Shown: positions 18,129-27,293, counted from the stretch's first letter. The stretch: 64,000 nucleotides of DNA from Thiomicrorhabdus lithotrophica (GCF_029201445.1 NZ_CP102381.1:496001-560000), one strand, 5' to 3'. The notes: generated from the sequence alone by a model not told the origin. Program-made: numbers and translations.

Positions 18129-19085
18129 ATGGCTAACAAAAATGTCATGATCTTTGCAGGTAATGCAAATGTCAGTCTCGCTGAAAACATTTCAAAATAT
18201 TTAGACATTCCATTGGGTAAAGCTGATGTAGGCCGTTTTAGTGATGGCGAAATCATGGTGGAAATTAAAGAATCCGTTCGTGGTCAAGATGTTTACGTGT
18301 TACAACCAACCTGTACACCTGAGCCAGCAGTTAATTTAATGGAAATGTTAGTAATGATTGATGCTCTTAAACGCGCATCAGCAGCACGCATTACAGCAGT
18401 TATTCCATACTATGGTTTTGCGCGTCAAGATCGTCGACCATATTCAGCTCGTGTACCGATTACGGCACGTTTAGCTGCAGATATGATTACAGCTGCTGGT
18501 GCAAACCGAGTAGTAACGGTTGATTTACACTCAGACCAGATTCAGGGCTTCTTTGATATTCCAGTAGATAATATCTATGGTTCACCTCTTCTTGTAGAAG
18601 ATATGCACAAGCACTGTAATTTAGAAAATGTTACGGTTGTATCACCTGATATGGGTGGTGTTGTGCGCGCTAGAGCAGTGGCAAAAGCAATTGATTGTGA
18701 AATGGCTATTATTGATAAGCGTCGTCCAAAAGCGAATGTGGCTAAAGTGATGAATATCATTGGTGATATTGAAGGTCGCGATTGTATTATTGTAGATGAC
18801 ATGGTCGATACGGCTGGAACTTTATGTAAAGCGGCACAAGCTTTGGTTGACCGTGGCGCGAATAGTGTTTCTGCTTACGTAGTGCATGCGGTTCTCTCTG
18901 GACCTGCGGTCGAAAATGTAAATAACTCTGTATTGAAAGAGCTAGTGGTGACTGACTCTATCCCTGAAAGTGCAGCAGCGAAAGCCTCTCCAAAAATACG
19001 ACGTGTTAGCATTGCTAGCATGTTGGGTGAAACGATTCGCCGAGTAAATGCAGATGAGTCTGTTACGGCATTAATGGAGCATTAA
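18129..19085 (+). CDS. prs: Ribose-phosphate pyrophosphokinase
   Basis: 318 residues; makes PRPP from ribose 5-phosphate and ATP for nucleotide, His and Trp synthesis. [17 protein letters not shown] (ATP/flexible-loop region), [14 protein letters not shown], and the PRPP-binding loop [12 protein letters not shown] are present. CAGGAGCG lies 8 bp upstream. It is 51 bp after tRNA-Gln, probably on the same transcript. Confidence 0.97.
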   Translation: MANKNVMIFAGNANVSLAENISKYLDIPLGKADVGRFSDGEIMVEIKESVRGQDVYVLQPTCTPEPAVNLMEMLVMIDALKRASAARITAVIPYYGFARQDRRPYSARVPITARLAADMITAAGANRVVTVDLHSDQIQGFFDIPVDNIYGSPLLVEDMHKHCNLENVTVVSPDMGGVVRARAVAKAIDCEMAIIDKRRPKANVAKVMNIIGDIEGRDCIIVDDMVDTAGTLCKAAQALVDRGANSVSAYVVHAVLSGPAVENVNNSVLKELVVTDSIPESAAAKASPKIRRVSIASMLGETIRRVNADESVTALMEH

Positions 19086-19106
19086 GCCTTTAGGCTCAGA
19101 GCAACT

Positions 19107-19135
19107 AAAAAACACCCTTTATGGGTGTTTTTTTT
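19107..19135 (+). terminator. Terminator after prs
   Basis: AAAAAACACCC-TTTAT-GGGTGTTTTTTTT: strong stem plus T run. Confidence 0.9.
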
Positions 19136-19249
19136 ATTTCTAGGGTCTGCTTTTGTTTAATATCAAAATATGATCAAAATCTAAATCTATCAAGCTGTTT
19201 TGACTATTAAAAAATAGTTAAAAAGAGTGGTAAATTGTTGAGTTTTAAG

Positions 19250-19255
19250 TATAAT
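19250..19255 (+). promoter_or_regulatory. -10 box of the rplY-pth-ychF promoter
   Basis: TATAAT followed by a GC-rich discriminator (GCCCG), about 120 bp before rplY; the -35 is weak. Confidence 0.5.
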
Positions 19256-19374
19256 GCCCGCTTCCCTCATGTTTGGTCGCGAACGTGAGATGTTTTAATT
19301 TAGTAGTTTTGTTAGACAACAATGTCGACATAATTCATAAAATAATATGAAAACTACCTATTTGGAGAATCACT

Positions 19375-19959
19375 ATGAGCCAGAATTGGACAGCAGAAAT
19401 CCGTACAGAAGAAGGGAAAGGTGCGAGCCGCCGCCTTCGTCATGCGGGTAAAGTACCAGCAATCATTTATGGTGCTGGAAAAGATGCAGTATCTATTGCA
19501 TTTCCAGAAAACTTTATTAAAAAATCATTTGAAAACGCAGATAACTTTAACTCAATTTTAACAATTGATGTTGAGGGTGGAGCTTCTGAAGCGTGTGTTG
19601 TTAAAGATATTCAGCGTCACCCATCGACAGGTGCTGTTGCACACATCGATTTCCAACGTGCAGGTAAAGATAACAAGCTAGTTAAGAAAGTACCATTAAG
19701 CTTTGTTGGTCAAAATACTGCGCCTGGTGTTAAAGCTGGTGGTCTTATGTCTTTCTTGCAGTCTACTGTTGAAGTTAGCTGTTTAGCAAAAGATTTACCT
19801 ACTAAGATTGATGTTGATGTTTCTTCTATGGAAGCAGGAACAAGTATGCGTCTATCAGAATTAACAGTACCAGCTGGTGTTGTCATCACTGCACTTTCTC
19901 ACGGAAATGCGGATTATGACCAAGCGGTTGTTAACATTGGTAAAGCGAAAAAACGTTAA
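19375..19959 (+). CDS. rplY: 50S ribosomal protein L25 (Ctc form)
   Basis: 194 residues, the long L25/TL5/CTC type with a second C-terminal beta domain (about 95-190), longer than the 94-residue E. coli form. N-terminal 5S-rRNA-binding region shows GKGASRRLRHAGKVPAIIYG. TTTGGAGAATCACT precedes the ATG. First gene of rplY-pth-ychF. Confidence 0.95.
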   Translation: MSQNWTAEIRTEEGKGASRRLRHAGKVPAIIYGAGKDAVSIAFPENFIKKSFENADNFNSILTIDVEGGASEACVVKDIQRHPSTGAVAHIDFQRAGKDNKLVKKVPLSFVGQNTAPGVKAGGLMSFLQSTVEVSCLAKDLPTKIDVDVSSMEAGTSMRLSELTVPAGVVITALSHGNADYDQAVVNIGKAKKR

Positions 19960-20010
19960 TAGTTGACTTGTTTTAAGTCACTATTAAAGTAGCAAAACGG
20001 AAGCCGGCGT

Positions 20011-20586
20011 ATGTCATCTGTTCAATTAATTGTTGGTCTGGGTAATCCAGGCGATAAATATGAGCAGACTCGACATAACGCCGGTTTTTGGTTTGTGGAC
20101 GAAATTGCTAGACAGTATGCTGTAGAGTTTCGTCCAGAGACTAAATTCCTCGGTTTAGCCGCCAGAGTACAATCGAATGGTTTGGATTTTTGGCTACTTA
20201 AACCAACCACCTTTATGAACCGCAGTGGTCAATCTATTCAAGCGTTAGCTAAATTTTATAAGATACCAGTGGAATCTATCTTAGTGGCGCACGATGAGCT
20301 AGACCTGCCCACAGGGGTTGCTAAATTAAAAGTTGGCGGTGGTCACGGTGGTCACAATGGATTGCGTGACACAATTGCAGCATTAGGCAAAGACTTTATG
20401 CGTTTACGCTTAGGTATTGATCACCCTGGACATAGAGATATGGTGGTAGATTATGTTCTTAAAAATCCATCCAAATCAGATCGACAGCTTATTGACGATG
20501 CGTGCTATGAAGCAAGCAGGGTGATACCTGATTTAGTTAAAGGTGATTTAGCTAAAGCAATGCAAGAACTTCATACAAAATCTTAA
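20011..20586 (+). CDS. pth: Peptidyl-tRNA hydrolase
   Basis: 191 residues. GLGNPGDKYEQTRHNAGFW contains the catalytic His, with Asn10-type and Asp93-type residues in GNPG and HDELDLP; GGHGGHNGLRD completes the family set. It recycles peptidyl-tRNAs that drop off ribosomes. It lies 51 bp after rplY and 52 bp before ychF. Confidence 0.97.
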   Translation: MSSVQLIVGLGNPGDKYEQTRHNAGFWFVDEIARQYAVEFRPETKFLGLAARVQSNGLDFWLLKPTTFMNRSGQSIQALAKFYKIPVESILVAHDELDLPTGVAKLKVGGGHGGHNGLRDTIAALGKDFMRLRLGIDHPGHRDMVVDYVLKNPSKSDRQLIDDACYEASRVIPDLVKGDLAKAMQELHTKS

Positions 20587-20638
20587 CACCTAAATTAAAC
20601 CCTATTCTTAACATTATTCCGTTTTCAGGAGACACAGC

Positions 20639-21730
20639 ATGGCAATTAAATGCGGTATCGTTGGACTACCAAACGTTGGTAAATCAACACTGTTTAATGC
20701 GTTAACTAACGCAGGTATTGAATCAGCAAACTATCCGTTTTGTACAATCGAACCTAATGTAGGTGTTGTTCCTGTACCAGATGCTCGTGAGCAAGCGTTA
20801 GCTGAAATTGTTAACCCTGAACGTGTGATGCCTGCAACGGTTGATTTTATGGATATAGCAGGCCTGGTAGAAGGGGCTTCTAAAGGTGAAGGTTTAGGAA
20901 ACAAGTTCTTAGCGAATATTCGTGAAACAGATGCGATTGTTCAGGTAGTTCGCTGTTTTGAAAATGACGATATTGTTCATGTTGCAGGAAAAGTCGATCC
21001 AATTAACGATATCGAAATTATCAATATGGAACTGGTTTTTGCTGACCAAGATTCGATTGATAAAGCCATTCAGAAAGTACAAAGAGTTGCTAAAAGTGGT
21101 GATAAAGAAGCCTCTGCACGTCTTGCTCTACTCCAAAAAATTCATGCTGAAATTGAAACCGGTACACTCGTTCGCAATATCGGTTTGAATGAAGATGAGT
21201 TAAAAGAAATTCAAGACCTACATCTACTCACGGTTAAGCCAATGATGTATATCGCTAACGTGAATGAAGATGGTTTTGAAAATAACCCTCTGCTCGATTC
21301 TGTGCGTGAGCTAGCAGAAAAGCAGGGTGCAGTTGTTGTGGCTATTTGCGCGTCTTTAGAAGAAGAGATTGCACAACTTGATGATGAAGACAAAGCAGAC
21401 TTTTTAGAAGAGATGGGTCAAGACGAACCAGGCCTGAATCGTGTGATTCGTGCAGGTTACGAACTGCTTGGTTTACAAACCTATTTTACTGCTGGAGTTA
21501 AAGAAGTACGTGCCTGGACAGTTAAAAAAGGTGCAACCGCTCCACAGGCGGCTGGTGTCATTCATACTGACTTTGAAAAAGGCTTTATCCGTGCAGAAGT
21601 CACTGCGTATCAAGACTTTGTTGATAATAAAGGTGATGCGGGTGCCAAAGCGGCTGGTAAGCAACGATTAGAAGGTAAAGAGTATATAGTACAAGACGGT
21701 GACGTCATGCATTTTAGATTTAATGTATAG
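20639..21730 (+). CDS. ychF: Ribosome-binding ATPase YchF
   Basis: 363 residues, OBG-family P-loop protein. [15 protein letters not shown] is the P-loop, [20 protein letters not shown] the switch region, a coiled-coil insert lies near 150-200 and a TGS domain fills the C-terminus. Two palindrome cores lie in it: 20859-20866 (codes IAGLV, in the switch motif itself) and 21429-21436 (codes EPGL). Confidence 0.97.
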   Translation: MAIKCGIVGLPNVGKSTLFNALTNAGIESANYPFCTIEPNVGVVPVPDAREQALAEIVNPERVMPATVDFMDIAGLVEGASKGEGLGNKFLANIRETDAIVQVVRCFENDDIVHVAGKVDPINDIEIINMELVFADQDSIDKAIQKVQRVAKSGDKEASARLALLQKIHAEIETGTLVRNIGLNEDELKEIQDLHLLTVKPMMYIANVNEDGFENNPLLDSVRELAEKQGAVVVAICASLEEEIAQLDDEDKADFLEEMGQDEPGLNRVIRAGYELLGLQTYFTAGVKEVRAWTVKKGATAPQAAGVIHTDFEKGFIRAEVTAYQDFVDNKGDAGAKAAGKQRLEGKEYIVQDGDVMHFRFNV

Positions 21731-21743
21731 AATCTAGATTTTT

Positions 21744-21779
21744 AAGGTCTTTAGAATTGCACTCACTCTAAAGGCCTTA
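21744..21779 (+). terminator. Weak hairpin after ychF
   Basis: Imperfect stem AAGGTCTTTAGA/TCTAAAGGCCTT without a proper T run. Confidence 0.4.
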
Positions 21780-21838
21780 TAACTTCAAAATTTGGTTTAC
21801 ATCATAAAATGCATTGCTGGTTTCTTATAAGCAACTTA

Positions 21839-21848
21839 CCAGGCCTGG
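21839..21848. repeat. Dispersed palindrome, 10-bp copy
   Basis: CCAGGCCTGG (left flank TTA preserved, right flank CAG) in the gap between ychF and tRNA-Met. Confidence 0.8.
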
Positions 21849-21921
21849 CAGCTTCTGCGACAATAGTTTTGTAAACACAGGATAGGTTGTAAAAAAAGTC
21901 TCAAATAGTCGCGCTATTCGG

Positions 21922-21949
21922 TTGACATATTTCTATCAGGTTTTATAAT
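21922..21949 (+). promoter_or_regulatory. Consensus promoter of tRNA-Met
   Basis: TTGACA and TATAAT, both perfect, 16-nt spacer, then a GC-rich discriminator (CGCGCAC). Confidence 0.9.
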
Positions 21950-21961
21950 ACGCGCACATTT

Positions 21962-22038
21962 GGCTACATAGCTCAGCTGGTTAGAGCACATCACTCATAA
22001 TGATGGGGTCCCAGGTTCAAATCCCGGTGTAGCCACCA
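21962..22038 (+). tRNA. tRNA-Met, elongator (anticodon CAT)
   Basis: Acceptor GGCTACA/TGTAGCC, anticodon stem CATCA/TGATG around CTCATAA, T loop TTCAAAT, discriminator A and encoded CCA. It is close to the E. coli elongator metT sequence, and the paired first acceptor base argues against an initiator tRNA. Confidence 0.97.
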
Positions 22039-22044
22039 TATTTT

Positions 22045-22081
22045 AAAAGCCCGTACTTATTGATTAAGTACGGGCTTTTTT
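22045..22081 (+). terminator. Terminator after tRNA-Met
   Basis: AAAAGCCCGTACTT/AAGTACGGGCTTTT stem with an 8-nt loop and T run; may serve the convergent CBS gene as well. Confidence 0.9.
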
Positions 22082-22128
22082 GTTTTCAGAACTCTTAAAT
22101 TTTAGGCATTAACTAATTTATTAGAGCC

Positions 22129-22758
22129 TTATCCCCACAAGCTTAATGGTGGATCTTTTAGCATGGCTTTGAGCAAGTCACTACGTGTTACGATACCTAC
22201 CAGGTGGTCTTGCTGGTTTACTATTGGCACGGCACTGACATCGTATTCGACCATTACATCGGCAATACGTCGAACATCAGATACGGGGTCAGCCGTAATG
22301 ACCTCCGGTGACATGGCATCTTGTACTGTTTTATCTTTCACAAAGGATATTTGATCTCCGTCTTCAATAATAAAAGCGAGCAAGTCTTTAAGGGTAACTA
22401 AGCCAATCAACTGTAATTGATGAGAGTTGACCGGCATTTGATCTACATCATGGGTTTTAAAAAGGTGATAGGCTTCTTGAATCGGGGTGTCTACGGGTAG
22501 GGTAATTACCGGATGGCTCATAAGCTGATAGGCATGAAATATTTGTGTGCCTTTGTTTACATGCAGCATTTTACGATAGGTTTCTAAACCCTGTGAGTTT
22601 ACTTTTTCTGTTGTATTCCCTTGAATGATAACGGTTTCATCTTGGGCAATATTTTCATGAAAGCTAACTTGATTCGCTTTGTGTGGCGAGTGAACACGTT
22701 TTAGGTTTTCTAAATTATCCCTAAAGCGTCGTCCTTCGATGTTGTAAATTGCAAACAT
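22129..22758 (-). CDS. Tandem CBS-domain protein
   Basis: 209 residues. The N-terminal 80 residues are unique; two CBS domains follow (about 85-145 and 150-205), recognisable by HPVITLPVDTPIQEAYHLF, HDVDQMPV, SPEVITADPVSDVRRIADVM and YDVSAVPIVNQQDHLVGIVTRSDLL. CBS pairs bind adenosyl ligands such as ATP, AMP or SAM and act as sensors. No catalytic domain is attached. The ATG at 22758 is preferred to a TTG at 22770. Partner unknown. Confidence 0.85.
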   Translation of the reverse strand: MFAIYNIEGRRFRDNLENLKRVHSPHKANQVSFHENIAQDETVIIQGNTTEKVNSQGLETYRKMLHVNKGTQIFHAYQLMSHPVITLPVDTPIQEAYHLFKTHDVDQMPVNSHQLQLIGLVTLKDLLAFIIEDGDQISFVKDKTVQDAMSPEVITADPVSDVRRIADVMVEYDVSAVPIVNQQDHLVGIVTRSDLLKAMLKDPPLSLWG

Positions 22759-22914
22759 AACGGTCACCAATTGAATATATTGAGGTTGATTTATTTTATA
22801 GCATTATTGTATAGCGGATAAATTTATAAACAGGCAGGACGGTTAAGGGATTTGTTATTCGTTACTTTGCAAGCAGTTCTGCTATGATATTTTTTTATTT
22901 TAGGAATCTTAGTT

Positions 22915-23472
22915 GTGAATAAATTTCGTTTGAGTTTGTTGTTTATTTTGTTCTTACAAAGTTACCAGGCCTGGTCCTATTCTGAATCATGTCAACTTGT
23001 GGCTCAAATGGCTGGTAACAAAGAGTATAAGCAGCAACCATTAAGAGTGGCGACAATTAGTCACCCAAGTGAAATTCCTGCTGAATGGAATCTAAGCTTA
23101 ATAGAGCAGCATGGCGCTTGGTCTATTTTTCAAACTAATCAGGCCTGGTTCCTTAAAGAGACATGTGCACTACTGACTAAGCGAAATGAGGCCAACGGCC
23201 GTAATATTGAGTTTATGCCGGTTTTACTGAATAAGATGACAGGCTCAAATGCGGTGATTACTGGGGCTTTTATTGTTAAGACTTATCGTACTCGTGATTT
23301 AGAGAAAGTTATGCAGCGCTATGGGTTTAAAGCGCTCAGTCCATTACCAAATCCTCAGTCAATGATAGTGGATGTTAAGCCAACCAAGTCTTATGATTTG
23401 TTGATTAGAGCGTTGGATAGGGATAAAGACGTTGAATTGGCCTTGCCATTATTAAGTGAACCGAGAAAATAG
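22915..23472 (+). CDS. Exported protein of unknown function
   Basis: 185 residues from a GTG preceded by TAGGAAT. Residues 1-22 are a signal peptide ending near QAWSYS. The mature protein has two Cys (SCQL, ETCA), likely a disulfide. The last 60 residues (KTYRTRDLEKVMQRYG... then LIRALDRDKDVELALPLL) have an alpha/beta pattern loosely like protease propeptides, but this is not a firm assignment. The gene contains two palindrome cores (22964-22975 and 23140-23147), both read as Gln-Ala-Trp. Confidence 0.65.
   Translation: MNKFRLSLLFILFLQSYQAWSYSESCQLVAQMAGNKEYKQQPLRVATISHPSEIPAEWNLSLIEQHGAWSIFQTNQAWFLKETCALLTKRNEANGRNIEFMPVLLNKMTGSNAVITGAFIVKTYRTRDLEKVMQRYGFKALSPLPNPQSMIVDVKPTKSYDLLIRALDRDKDVELALPLLSEPRK
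22964..22975. repeat. Dispersed palindrome, 12-mer
   Basis: ACCAGGCCTGGT with left flank TT, at the end of a signal-peptide sequence. Confidence 0.9.
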
Positions 23473-23507
23473 TCCTAGAAAAAGATGTTTAAATGATTTA
23501 ATTAAGT

Positions 23508-23536
23508 AAAAAGGCCTCTAAATTTAGAGGCCTTTT
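23508..23536. terminator. Bidirectional terminator
   Basis: 28-bp perfect palindrome AAAAGGCCTCTAAA/TTTAGAGGCCTTTT between convergent genes, with A and T runs at both ends. Confidence 0.9.
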
Positions 23537-23562
23537 AGTTTGTTGCTTTGATTGGTTTTGTT

Positions 23563-24093
23563 TTAGTAAGCTATTTTACTTTCATTAACCATTTTGTAGA
23601 TATCTAAGCGTTTTTCATTACCTAAGGTTTTTAAGCCTTGGTTAATCGCTTTTTCCAGGTTACCTGGATAGAACTCTTCTAAGGTTAAGCCTAGAATCGG
23701 TTCTGCAATTAACTCGCCCTTAGAGTTGTACACATAGGTAGTCGGAGCGACTTTTACCTTTTGTGTCGGTGCAAAACTTTTCATTTCAATATCGTTGCCA
23801 GCAAAGTCCTTCATTCGCCAATGTGCTTTATCCATGACGATTTGTCTAAATTCGGCGTAACTTTCAATGTCAGTAGTTTCTAAAAGAGGGTGAAGAATGT
23901 TTTCTTCAAGCTTCTTACAGTAGTTACACCAAGTTGCAGTAAAAAAGATAACCACCGGGATATTGTGTGTCTGTGCTGTTTTGCCCGCTTTTTGTAAATC
24001 GACAGCAAGGGGTAAAATTTCACCCGCTTTGATGTTTGAAAATGAGAAAAGCAAAGCCACGGATAGGCTTAAGCTAATTATTTGTGATCTCAT
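23563..24093 (-). CDS. Periplasmic thioredoxin-like protein
   Basis: 176 residues with a signal peptide (1-23, cleavage near IKAG). FFTATWCNYCKKLEENIL carries the CxxC redox pair and VAPTTYVYN the cis-proline. The fold resembles SoxW/DsbD-gamma-type thioredoxins that reduce periplasmic disulfides. AGGAG lies 6 bp before the ATG. It is downstream of a lipoprotein gene and ubiB on the same strand. In sulfur oxidisers such proteins sometimes serve Sox enzymes; no sox gene is seen here, so the client is unknown. Confidence 0.75.
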   Translation of the reverse strand: MRSQIISLSLSVALLFSFSNIKAGEILPLAVDLQKAGKTAQTHNIPVVIFFTATWCNYCKKLEENILHPLLETTDIESYAEFRQIVMDKAHWRMKDFAGNDIEMKSFAPTQKVKVAPTTYVYNSKGELIAEPILGLTLEEFYPGNLEKAINQGLKTLGNEKRLDIYKMVNESKIAY

Positions 24094-24131
24094 CCGTAAC
24101 TCCTGAATGTTGTTTATTGAAGTAATTAAAA

Positions 24132-24785
24132 TTAATAATAATGTTTTCTATTATCTCTTGTATGACCGCAGCGGCTGCCAACTTCTTTCACAAATAATCG
24201 CATGCCCGTTAAGCTTTCATATGAGGTATGTAGGTTTTTTTTGTAGTTGCTACCGCAAGCCCAGTTACCATCACGTAATAATGAGATTCGTTTACTAGAA
24301 TTGTAATTTGGATTGTCGAGATAAAGATAAATTCCATTGCCATGTTGTGCATAGTGCAAGTAAACGATTTCAGTAGAAGTGTAATGTTTTTTGGGTTGTT
24401 GCAAAACCAATTCAATTTTTTTGGTTTCGCCACGTGCAATTTGATAGGTATCTTCTAAAACGTTTTTGACTCTTTTACCATATTTATACTGACCACCTAA
24501 AATGTTCACCATTATCACATTGCCGTTTTCAGGGTTGCTATATAAAGTGTCTAAACGCTTCTTTTCTGCAATTTCACGCTTTAATTCAAGTTCACGTTCT
24601 TTAGCCGCCGCTTTCATGCGGATAACACGCTGTTCTTCTTCGTACTGTTGTTGTTTAAGTAGAAGGGCTTGGCGTTCTTCTGGGGTGATTGACTTCCATT
24701 GTTCTTCACTCATGCCTAGCGGATAAGAACTTGCACAGGCAGTTAATAGACTAAAAACGGCTAATATAAGTAACACTTTTTTCAT
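24132..24785 (-). CDS. Lipoprotein with coiled-coil segment
   Basis: 217 residues. LLTACASS is the lipobox (Cys17). Residues 40-80 are charged and helical (LLLKQQQYEEEQ, KAAAKERELELKREIAEKKR), a probable coiled coil. The C-terminal half is beta-rich with two late Cys. AAGGATT precedes the ATG. It lies between ubiB and the thioredoxin-like gene. No family recognised; an envelope-anchored protein. Confidence 0.75.
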   Translation of the reverse strand: MKKVLLILAVFSLLTACASSYPLGMSEEQWKSITPEERQALLLKQQQYEEEQRVIRMKAAAKERELELKREIAEKKRLDTLYSNPENGNVIMVNILGGQYKYGKRVKNVLEDTYQIARGETKKIELVLQQPKKHYTSTEIVYLHYAQHGNGIYLYLDNPNYNSSKRISLLRDGNWACGSNYKKNLHTSYESLTGMRLFVKEVGSRCGHTRDNRKHYY

Positions 24786-24843
24786 GGAAATCCTTTTTCA
24801 CTTTTAAACAATACTTTTTACCACACCCCGCAAGGGGGTATAA

Positions 24844-24849
24844 AGGCCT
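24844..24849. repeat. Degenerate palindrome copy
   Basis: AGGCCT with an intact right flank (GGTAAG) but altered left flank, in the gap between ubiB and the lipoprotein gene. It looks like a decayed copy. Confidence 0.5.
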
Positions 24850-24873
24850 GGTAAGCTTGGTTGTAGTCAGTCA

Positions 24874-26487
24874 CTATTTTTTAATTAAGAACAATCCACC
24901 AGTCACGATTAAGCCAAGCTGTATCCAGTCTTGGTAGTTCGATTCGATTGGTAGTAATAATCCAAATAGAATCAGAACAAAGCCGATGGCTCTTTGACGT
25001 TGCTGGCGATTTTGTTGCTCTAATTGCGCTTCTAGTTTTGCAATCTGTTGTGACTGAATCGTTAAGCCTTGGTGAGATAGTTTATTAAGCGTACTATATA
25101 GCAGGCCTGGTATCTCAGGGGCTTGTTCCATCCAGAAAGGCAGATTACTTTTCACTTTTTTAGCAAGACCTTTTGGTCCAACGCGTTCTTGCATCCAATC
25201 CTCTAGGAATGGTTTAGCAGTATCCCATAGATCTAATTCATCATCTAGCTGGCGACCTAAACCTTCAATATTTAGTAATGTTTTCTGCAGTAATACAAGT
25301 TGAGGTTGCACTTCCATTCCAAAACGACGTGCTGTTTGAAACAGGCGCATAAGGACTAAACCAAATGAAATTTCTTTAAGTGGTCTATCCCAAATCGGTT
25401 CACAAACGGAGCGAATCGCAGATTCAAGTTCATTAACACGGGTATCGCGTGGTACCCACTCTGATTCAATATGAAGTTCTGAAACGCGTAAATAATCACG
25501 ATTAAAGAAGGCCAAAAAGTTTTCGGCTAAGTAACGTTGGTCTTCTGGTGTAAGGGTTCCCATAATTCCAAAGTCAATCGCAGCATAGCGACCGTCTGGC
25601 AATACAAAGATGTTTCCAGGATGCATATCTGCGTGGAAGAAGTTGTGTTTGAACACTTGGGTAAAGAAGATGATGACGCCTTTAGCACTCAGATCAGTCA
25701 GATCAATACCTGCTTCAATTAGTTTCTCTGTTTCGCTAATGCGAATACCGCGAATACGTTCCATTGTCATCACACTCTCAGAGGTGTGAGACCAGTAGAT
25801 CTCTGGAACATATAACAGATCTGAACCCTCAAAATTACGTTTGAGTTGGCCTGCATTAGCGGCTTCACGGACCATATCGAGTTCATCCAGAATGGTTTTC
25901 TCAAACTCCGCAACCACTTCAACAGGGTGTAAACGTTTGGCAATTTTAACGGCGGCCTCTAATAATTTAGCGAGGCTAAATAAGATTGAAACATCTTGTT
26001 CTATGATTGGTTTGATATCTGGACGAACCACTTTTACGACCACTTCGGTGCCTGAATGCAATGTCGCTTCATGCACTTGAGCAATTGATGCCGAGGCCAT
26101 TGGTACAGGGTTAAAAGTCGAAAATGCTTCTTCGACTGTTTGGTTTAACCCTTTTTCAATAAGCTGTAATGAGTGGGTTTCATCAAATGGAGGGCAGTCA
26201 TCTTGTAGCTTAGAAAGCTCAATTGAAATATCGTGCGGCAGTAAATCTTTACGAGTAGATAAGGCTTGGCCAAATTTTATAAAGATAGGCCCTAGCTCTT
26301 CTAACGCCAAACGAATTCGTTCTCCACGTGAAGCATTCGAGCGGGCTCTCCAGTTCCATGGAAATATGTTGTTCAGAATAATAAGCCATGCATATTTGGT
26401 GTCGGTCAAAATCATCTTATCAATTTGATAATGGGTTAATACACGGTTGATTTTGATAATGCGTGAAATTTTTTTAAATAGATTCAT
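24874..26487 (-). CDS. ubiB: Ubiquinone biosynthesis kinase-like protein UbiB
   Basis: 537 residues, ABC1/ADCK atypical kinase family needed for ubiquinone synthesis. The KxGQ motif appears in GPIFIKFGQALSTRKDLLP, with HADMHPGNIFVLPDG and IDFGIMG as catalytic and metal loops. One or two C-terminal membrane helices (about 500-535) anchor it. It follows ubiE and ubiJ in the usual order on the minus strand. A palindrome core at 25102-25109 codes IPGLL. Confidence 0.95.
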   Translation of the reverse strand: MNLFKKISRIIKINRVLTHYQIDKMILTDTKYAWLIILNNIFPWNWRARSNASRGERIRLALEELGPIFIKFGQALSTRKDLLPHDISIELSKLQDDCPPFDETHSLQLIEKGLNQTVEEAFSTFNPVPMASASIAQVHEATLHSGTEVVVKVVRPDIKPIIEQDVSILFSLAKLLEAAVKIAKRLHPVEVVAEFEKTILDELDMVREAANAGQLKRNFEGSDLLYVPEIYWSHTSESVMTMERIRGIRISETEKLIEAGIDLTDLSAKGVIIFFTQVFKHNFFHADMHPGNIFVLPDGRYAAIDFGIMGTLTPEDQRYLAENFLAFFNRDYLRVSELHIESEWVPRDTRVNELESAIRSVCEPIWDRPLKEISFGLVLMRLFQTARRFGMEVQPQLVLLQKTLLNIEGLGRQLDDELDLWDTAKPFLEDWMQERVGPKGLAKKVKSNLPFWMEQAPEIPGLLYSTLNKLSHQGLTIQSQQIAKLEAQLEQQNRQQRQRAIGFVLILFGLLLPIESNYQDWIQLGLIVTGGLFLIKK

Positions 26488-26523
26488 AGATTTGGTTGTC
26501 TTCAGAAATAGGTTTAGTTCAGA

Positions 26524-27132
26524 TTAACTCAGCTGGCTAGTCAGATTTTTAATGCGTTCAGCCATTTTTTCAACGTTGTTTTGAGTGTGTTGAACCTCTT
26601 TTACAAAATGCTCAACTTGATTGCGAGTGGGCAGGGCGTTAATTTCAAATTGTAGATATTCACGAAGGGTATCACCCGCATGCTGCTTGGTGTTTTGCTT
26701 ACGTTCAAGTAATGAACGGATTCCGTGCCCAATTTTAAACGCCACTAAATCACCCGTGTAGTGCGAAAGATGTTCTTCCCAATCTATTTCAAGGCTTTCC
26801 ATTGCCTCAACAAAAGCTTGGCCTAGGTCTTTATCTCCACGGATGTATTTAGTTTCAAAGCATCCCTCTTGAGCTAAGACTCTGAATTGACGTAAACCCG
26901 TCTTTAAAGTGACATCCGCCTCACCATTCAAAACGGTTTGAGTGGTAATACGGCATTGGTTAACTAAGCAAAACAGCGGGAATTTAACCGGTGCTATCCA
27001 TAATTCAATGACTTTACCTTCAAGCCCAGAGAAAGCTTGACCATGCATTTCATCTAAATGAATTGCACCCGCAAAGGCCATTTCAAAAGACTTTGAAAAA
27101 GTAATATCTACCAGGCCTGGTTGTTTAGTCAT
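26524..27132 (-). CDS. ubiJ: Ubiquinone biosynthesis accessory factor UbiJ
   Basis: 202 residues. An N-terminal SCP2-like lipid-binding domain (about 15-110) and a C-terminal helical segment (VEHFVKEVQHTQNNVEKMAERI) match UbiJ, which with UbiK helps assemble the soluble Ubi complex. Between ubiE and ubiB as in other gammaproteobacteria. A 12-bp palindrome at its fifth codon encodes QPGLV. Confidence 0.9.
   Translation of the reverse strand: MTKQPGLVDITFSKSFEMAFAGAIHLDEMHGQAFSGLEGKVIELWIAPVKFPLFCLVNQCRITTQTVLNGEADVTLKTGLRQFRVLAQEGCFETKYIRGDKDLGQAFVEAMESLEIDWEEHLSHYTGDLVAFKIGHGIRSLLERKQNTKQHAGDTLREYLQFEINALPTRNQVEHFVKEVQHTQNNVEKMAERIKNLTSQLS
27110..27121. repeat. Dispersed palindrome, 12-mer
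   Basis: ACCAGGCCTGGT at the 5' end of the ubiJ coding sequence. Confidence 0.9.
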
Positions 27133-27185
27133 AAATCATTCCAATTCGATTAGCTATTTACAATAATAAAAATGGTTTTAGACAA

Positions 27186-27290
27186 TTTAGAAGGTATGAA
27201 AGAACAGTAGGTCAAGGAAGAAAGAGGGCGTGTACAAATGTACACAACCGATTCTGACGAAGAGATACTGTTCTTTAAGGCCTTTCTAAA
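27186..27290. repeat. 105-bp nested inverted repeat between ubiE and ubiJ
   Basis: Outer arms at 27186-27209 and 27266-27290 pair imperfectly (TTTAGAA...AAAGAACAGTA against its complement). A second perfect hairpin, GTGTAC-AAAT-GTACAC, sits in the middle. It fills most of the gap and ends 3 bp from the ubiE stop. Confidence 0.75.
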
Positions 27291-27293
27291 TGA

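Noticed and set aside
17999-18256. 85-codon minus-strand frame across tRNA-Gln and the prs start
   Set aside because: Its protein ([12 protein letters not shown]...) is the well-known artefact of translating the antisense of a tRNA; it overlaps a solid tRNA and prs.
23508-23536. AAAAGGCCTCTAAA palindrome as another copy of the iterated motif
   Set aside because: It shares only AGGCCT; its A/T-run ends and position between convergent genes mark it as a terminator.
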